Positions 60,763-64,000 of a DNA stretch of 64,000 nt are shown here, one piece after another. Source of the stretch: Actinophytocola oryzae (GTDB taxonomy: Bacteria > Actinomycetota > Actinomycetes > Mycobacteriales > Pseudonocardiaceae); NCBI RefSeq assembly GCF_004364325.1, contig NZ_SOCP01000002.1, positions 682,001 through 746,000 of the forward strand. The letters are read 5' to 3'. Positions within the stretch are counted from its first letter, which is position 1, and each line of letters starts with the position of its first letter. The notes under the pieces were generated by a model. That model was not told the DNA's origin. It searched no databases and worked only from the letters and a program-made list of their open reading frames with translations. The position numbers were made by a program, and so were the translations under genes.

Positions 60763-61498
60763 AGGTGGCGCGCGCCCACAGGTAACCGACCAGCGCGATC
60801 CCGACGCACCAGGCGAGGGCGGCGATCACGTCGCCGGTGGCCGGTCCGGCGCCGTCGAGCAACCCGCGCATGGTCTCGATGATCGGCGTGAACGGCTGGT
60901 ACTCCGCGAACTGCCGGATGACGGGGCCCATCTTGTCCGCGGGCACGATCGCGCTGCTGAAGAACGGCAGCAGGACCAGCGGCACCGCGGCCATGCCCGC
61001 CGTCTCGGGGGACTTCGCCGACATGCCCAGCGCGACGGTGAACCAGCCCGCGGCGGTGCCCAGCAGCAGGACGACGCCGAGCACGCCCAGCCAGTCGAGC
61101 AGGCTCGCCGACGGGCTGAACCCCATCAGGAACGCCACCCCGACCAGCGCCACGATGGCGATCAGGTTGGTCAGCACGCTGGTGACGACGTGCCCGGTCA
61201 GGACCGCGCCCCTGGAGACGTCCATGACCTTGAACCGGTTGATGATGCCCTTGGTCATGTCGGAGTTCACCGAGGTCGCGGTGCCGCCCAGCCCGTAGCA
61301 GACGGCCAGGAGCACCAGCCCCGGCGTCGCGTAGTCGACGTAGTCCACGCCGACGTCGAACGCGTCGCCGAGCATGTACACGAACATGAACATCATCAGG
61401 ATCGGCATGAGGACCGCGTTGAACACCGAGGTCGGGTTCCTCGCGAGGTGCTTGAAGTTGCGCCTCAGCATGACGATCGAAGGGGACTTGGCACTCAT
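60746..61498 (-). CDS. ABC-2-type exporter permease, DrrB-like
   Basis: 250 residues, six membrane segments with the ABC-2 pattern: NFKHLARNPTSVFNAVLMPILMMFMFVYMLG at the N-terminus, GIINRFKVMDVSRGAVLTGHVVTSVL, and GMAAVPLVLLPFFSSAIVPADKMGPVIRQFAEYQPFTPIIETMRGLL, which closely follows DrrB of daunorubicin self-resistance. It forms the channel for the ATPase encoded upstream (overlap of four bases). Drug or lipid export is expected. Confidence 0.9.
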   Translation of the reverse strand: MSAKSPSIVMLRRNFKHLARNPTSVFNAVLMPILMMFMFVYMLGDAFDVGVDYVDYATPGLVLLAVCYGLGGTATSVNSDMTKGIINRFKVMDVSRGAVLTGHVVTSVLTNLIAIVALVGVAFLMGFSPSASLLDWLGVLGVVLLLGTAAGWFTVALGMSAKSPETAGMAAVPLVLLPFFSSAIVPADKMGPVIRQFAEYQPFTPIIETMRGLLDGAGPATGDVIAALAWCVGIALVGYLWARATFTKRA

Positions 61499-62448
61499 TT
61501 CGCGACCGCCTCTGTGTCGTGGGCCGTGTCGTGGCCGGTCAAAGCGAGGAAGACGTCATCGAGATCGGGGGTGTGGACGGAGAACTCCTCGGCGCCGGCC
61601 GAGTACTCGTCGAGCCGGTCGAGCACGGACCGCAGCGACTTCGTGCCGCCGTCGCTCGGCACCCGCAGGGCCAGGGCCTCGTCGTCGCGCGTGGCCTCGG
61701 GGAAGATCCGCGCGGCCTCGTCCAGCTCCGCGACGGTGGTGAACCGCAGCCGCACGTGCGTGCCGGGGAGCCGGCGCTTCAGCTCGTCGGGAGTGCCCTG
61801 GGCGACCAGGCGGCCCTGGTCGAGCACCGCGATCCGGTCGGCGAGCTGGTCGGCCTCCTCGAGGTACTGGGTGGTGAGGAAGATGGTCGCGCCGTCGGCG
61901 ACCAGCTCGCGGATGATCGTCCACATCGTGCGGCGGCTGCGCGGGTCCAGCCCTGTCGTCGGCTCGTCGAGGAAGATGATGCTGGGCCTGCCGACGAGCG
62001 TCATCGCGAGGTCCAGCTTCCGGCGCATGCCCCCGGAATAGGTCGACGCGGGCTTCTGCGCCGACTCCACCAGGTCGAACCGCTCCAGCAGGTCCGCGAC
62101 GACGCGGCCGCCGTCACCGGAGCCCCTGCGGTCCAGGTCCACCATCAGCTGGAGGTTCTCCTGCCCGGTCAGCAGCTCGTCGACCGCGGCGAACTGACCG
62201 GTGACGCCGATCGCCGCACGCACCGCCCTGGCGTCGGTCGCGACGTCGTGGCCCGCGACCTGTGCCGTCCCGCCGTCGGCGCGGATCAGCGTGGTGAGCA
62301 CGTTGACCGTCGTCGTCTTGCCCGCCCCGTTCGGGCCGAGCAGGGAGAAGATCGTGCCTGCACCCACTTCGAGGTCGATGCCGTCGAGCACGATCTTGTC
62401 CCCGAATGCCTTGCGCAGTCCCGAGACCGCGATCGCTGAGGTCGTCAC
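61495..62448 (-). CDS. ABC exporter ATPase, DrrA-like
   Basis: 317 residues. Walker A LLGPNGAGKTTTV (~39), signature YSGGMRRKLDLAM (~140), Walker B IIFLDEPTTGLDPRSR (~160) and the DrrA-type C-terminal domain. GTG 62448 overlaps the stop of the P450 gene by four bases, so enzyme and exporter are translationally coupled: the P450 product, or a drug related to it, may be the exported compound. Confidence 0.92.
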   Translation of the reverse strand: MTTSAIAVSGLRKAFGDKIVLDGIDLEVGAGTIFSLLGPNGAGKTTTVNVLTTLIRADGGTAQVAGHDVATDARAVRAAIGVTGQFAAVDELLTGQENLQLMVDLDRRGSGDGGRVVADLLERFDLVESAQKPASTYSGGMRRKLDLAMTLVGRPSIIFLDEPTTGLDPRSRRTMWTIIRELVADGATIFLTTQYLEEADQLADRIAVLDQGRLVAQGTPDELKRRLPGTHVRLRFTTVAELDEAARIFPEATRDDEALALRVPSDGGTKSLRSVLDRLDEYSAGAEEFSVHTPDLDDVFLALTGHDTAHDTEAVAK

Positions 62449-63671
62449 TTGGCCGTCTCCGTCCAGGTCACCGGCAGTTCGTGCACGCCGTAGATGTTCA
62501 TGTCGGACTTGAGCCGCACCTCGCCGGCCGGGACGGCGAGCGCGAGGTCGGGGAAGCGCCGCAGCAGGCCCCCGAGACCGGCACGCATCTCGATGCGGGC
62601 CAGCTGCTGGCCGAGGCACTGGTGGATGCCGTGGCCGAAGGACAGGTGGCCGCGGGCCGTGCGGTGGATGTCGAGGGTGTCGGGGTCGTCGAAGCGCTCG
62701 GGGTCGTGGTTGGCGGCCAGCAGGGAGATCACGACGGTCGACCCCTCGGGGATCTTCTCCCCGCACAGCTCGATGTCCTCCGTGGCGTAGCGGAAGAAGA
62801 TGTCCGCGATGGACAGGTAGCGCATCAGCTCCTCGACCGCACCGGGCATCAGGTCGGCGTCGGCACGCAGCTCGGCCAGCTGCCCGGGGTTCTCCAGCAG
62901 CGCGAAGGTGCCCAGGGCCAGCACGTTGGCGGTGGTCTCGTGGCCGGCGAACAGCAGCAGGAAGGCGACGCCGGTCAGCTCCTCGATCGTGACGTCGTCG
63001 TCGCGGGCCAGGTCGGACAGGAGGTCGTCGCCCGGTTCGGCGCGCTTGCCCGTGACCAGCTCGGTCAGGTACGTGTTCAGCGCGATGTACGCGCCCATCT
63101 TCTCCTCGAGCGACTGGTCCCTGACCAGGAACTTGGCGGAGTTGACCTGGAAGTTCTCGCGGTCGGCGTAGGGGACCCCGAGCAGCTCGCAGATCACCAG
63201 TGACGGCACCGGCAGGGCGAACTCCTTGACGAGGTCGACCGGCGGGGCCATGTTCGCCAGCTTCTCCAGCTGCTGTTCGACGATCTCGACGATGTGCTCC
63301 TCGAGCGTCTTCATGCGCTTGACGGTGAAGGCGCCGGTGAGCTTCTTGCGCAGCCTGCCGTGGTCCGGCGGGTCCATCGCGACGAACATGCCCGGGATCT
63401 GGGGGGACGGTTCGGTGGGGGCGGGCATGCCGGGGGTCTCGTAGGGCATGTGGAGGATGCCGAGGTCCTGGCGGGAGCTGAACCGGGTGTCGGCCAGGAG
63501 CCTGCGGACCGCGTCGTAGCCGGTGACGAGCCAGCCCTCGTGCCCGTCGGGGAAGAGCATCGGACTGACGGGGCGGGCCCCGCGCAGCTCGGTGATCTCG
63601 CGGGGCGGGTCGAACGGGGTCACGTCACGCTGCATGGGCAGGCCGTGTGGGATGGGAACCGGCTGGCTCAT
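62445..63671 (-). CDS. Cytochrome P450, CYP105/CYP107-like
   Basis: 408 residues with classical features: substrate/heme-side MDPPDHGRLRKKLTGAFTVKRM (~95), I helix LLFAGHETTANV (~240), ExxR as EELMRYL, and heme motif FGHGIHQCLGQQLARIE (Cys ~352). This soluble type hydroxylates natural products or xenobiotics. ATG 63671 has AAAGGAAA upstream. It heads a three-gene leftward operon with the DrrAB-like exporter and has candidate SARP heptamers just upstream. Confidence 0.93.
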   Translation of the reverse strand: MSQPVPIPHGLPMQRDVTPFDPPREITELRGARPVSPMLFPDGHEGWLVTGYDAVRRLLADTRFSSRQDLGILHMPYETPGMPAPTEPSPQIPGMFVAMDPPDHGRLRKKLTGAFTVKRMKTLEEHIVEIVEQQLEKLANMAPPVDLVKEFALPVPSLVICELLGVPYADRENFQVNSAKFLVRDQSLEEKMGAYIALNTYLTELVTGKRAEPGDDLLSDLARDDDVTIEELTGVAFLLLFAGHETTANVLALGTFALLENPGQLAELRADADLMPGAVEELMRYLSIADIFFRYATEDIELCGEKIPEGSTVVISLLAANHDPERFDDPDTLDIHRTARGHLSFGHGIHQCLGQQLARIEMRAGLGGLLRRFPDLALAVPAGEVRLKSDMNIYGVHELPVTWTETAK

Positions 63672-63718
63672 CGGTTTCCTTTCGTGGTGGTTTGTTGTCA
63701 CCACGATCACCGGTCGTC

Positions 63719-63747
63719 CTGTCACCGACCTGACACGGCTCTGACAC
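63719..63747. promoter_or_regulatory. Three 11-bp-spaced heptamers, candidate SARP/AfsR binding site
   Basis: CTGTCAC (63719-63725), CTGACAC (63730-63736) and CTGACAC (63741-63747), each separated by four bases. Direct heptamers at 11-bp steps are the known design of SARP binding sites. It lies in the 119 bases between the divergent P450 and flavin reductase genes. Confidence 0.6.
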
Positions 63748-63790
63748 CGACCCGGCGTCCGCGTCCGCCCGTCCCAGTACGGTGTCGCCC

Positions 63791-64000
63791 ATGGCGGACT
63801 TCGACGACCTGGTCGGTCGGCTGGACTACCCGATGCTCATCGTGACCGCGAACGACGGTCACAGGCGGGCAGGCTGCCTGGTCGGGTTCGCGAGCCAGTG
63901 CGCGATCGACCCGCCGAGGTACATGGTGTGGCTGTCGAAGAACAACCGGACTTTTCAGGTGGCCGGGCGTTGCGACCGGCTCGGCGTGCACGTGCTGGGA
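63791..64000 (+). CDS. Flavin reductase-like protein (N-terminal part, runs off the window)
   Basis: The first 70 residues are visible: MADFDDLVGRLDYPMLIVTA, then GCLVGFASQCAIDPPRYMVWLSKNN and FQVAGRCDRLGVHVLG. This is the FMN-binding split-barrel pattern of the flavin reductase-like/DIM6 family. It may supply reduced flavin to an oxygenase or bind flavin itself. ATG 63791 is used; an in-frame GTG lies nine bases upstream. It is divergent from the P450 operon. Confidence 0.82.
   Translation, partial: MADFDDLVGRLDYPMLIVTANDGHRRAGCLVGFASQCAIDPPRYMVWLSKNNRTFQVAGRCDRLGVHVLG

Noticed and set aside
1..64000. tRNA, rRNA, CRISPR arrays, insertion sequences, integrases
   Set aside because: None seen on reading both strands; no transposase or integrase motifs and no regular short repeats with spacers.

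Overview
This is GC-rich actinobacterial DNA. The twin-arginine rubber oxygenase, SARP/AfsR and LAL regulators, F420-dependent luciferase-like enzymes and dense ATGA/GTGA-coupled operons point to the Pseudonocardiales (Amycolatopsis, Lentzea or Saccharothrix-like); the genus is inferred. No rRNA, tRNA, CRISPR array or intact insertion sequence was seen.

Layout. 0-2 kb: tail of a PadR-like regulator and a DHA2 drug exporter. 2-17.3 kb: an exoenzyme region with a modular GH87 alpha-1,3-glucanase, a thermolysin-like M4 protease, a cutinase/PETase-type polyester hydrolase, a LAL-type LuxR regulator, a secreted protein of unknown function, an S1 serine protease and two GH43 arabinan-degrading enzymes with LacI-type operators. 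Inside this region (13.8-15.0 kb) a cytochrome P450 gene overlaps a 20-codon gene with an excellent Shine-Dalgarno. Its peptide ends in Met-Trp-Tyr-Trp-Tyr. It looks like a minimal RiPP of the P450-crosslinked atropopeptide/biarylitide kind and is the most novel item here. 17.8-21.6 kb: an orphan protein, then a small protein coupled to a membrane M48 peptidase with a lipocalin-like tail. 21.6-24.2 kb: a double-TetR regulator divergent from a latex-clearing protein (Lcp, rubber oxygenase) with its full catalytic residue set. 24.4-28.5 kb: small housekeeping-type genes (DinB-like, VOC plus ArsR, methyltransferase, TetR plus SDR) and a broken RibD-like gene.

28.7-57.4 kb: a catabolic regulon of two divergent operons. 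The leftward five-gene operon encodes one full beta-oxidation round. The rightward operon of about 20 genes encodes alcohol and aldehyde dehydrogenases, a branched-chain-amino-acid-type ABC importer, two kinds of acyl-CoA synthetase, more beta-oxidation enzymes including two catalytic/non-catalytic acyl-CoA dehydrogenase pairs, a MaoC/DUF35/thiolase-like trio resembling steroid side-chain retro-aldolases, and two luciferase-like oxidoreductases. It ends against an IclR regulator and an alpha-methylacyl-CoA racemase. A shared ACTCAGT-centred palindrome lies in the divergent promoter and over the iclR start. Racemase plus alcohol/aldehyde oxidation suggests a methyl-branched (isoprenoid or sterol side-chain) substrate. 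With lcp nearby, rubber-derived oligoisoprenoids are an attractive but unproven candidate.

57.6-64 kb: an AfsR/SARP-type regulator with NB-ARC and TPR regions, a DrrAB-like exporter translationally coupled to a second P450, and the start of a divergent flavin reductase. Three 11-bp-spaced heptamers typical of SARP binding sites lie between the last two.
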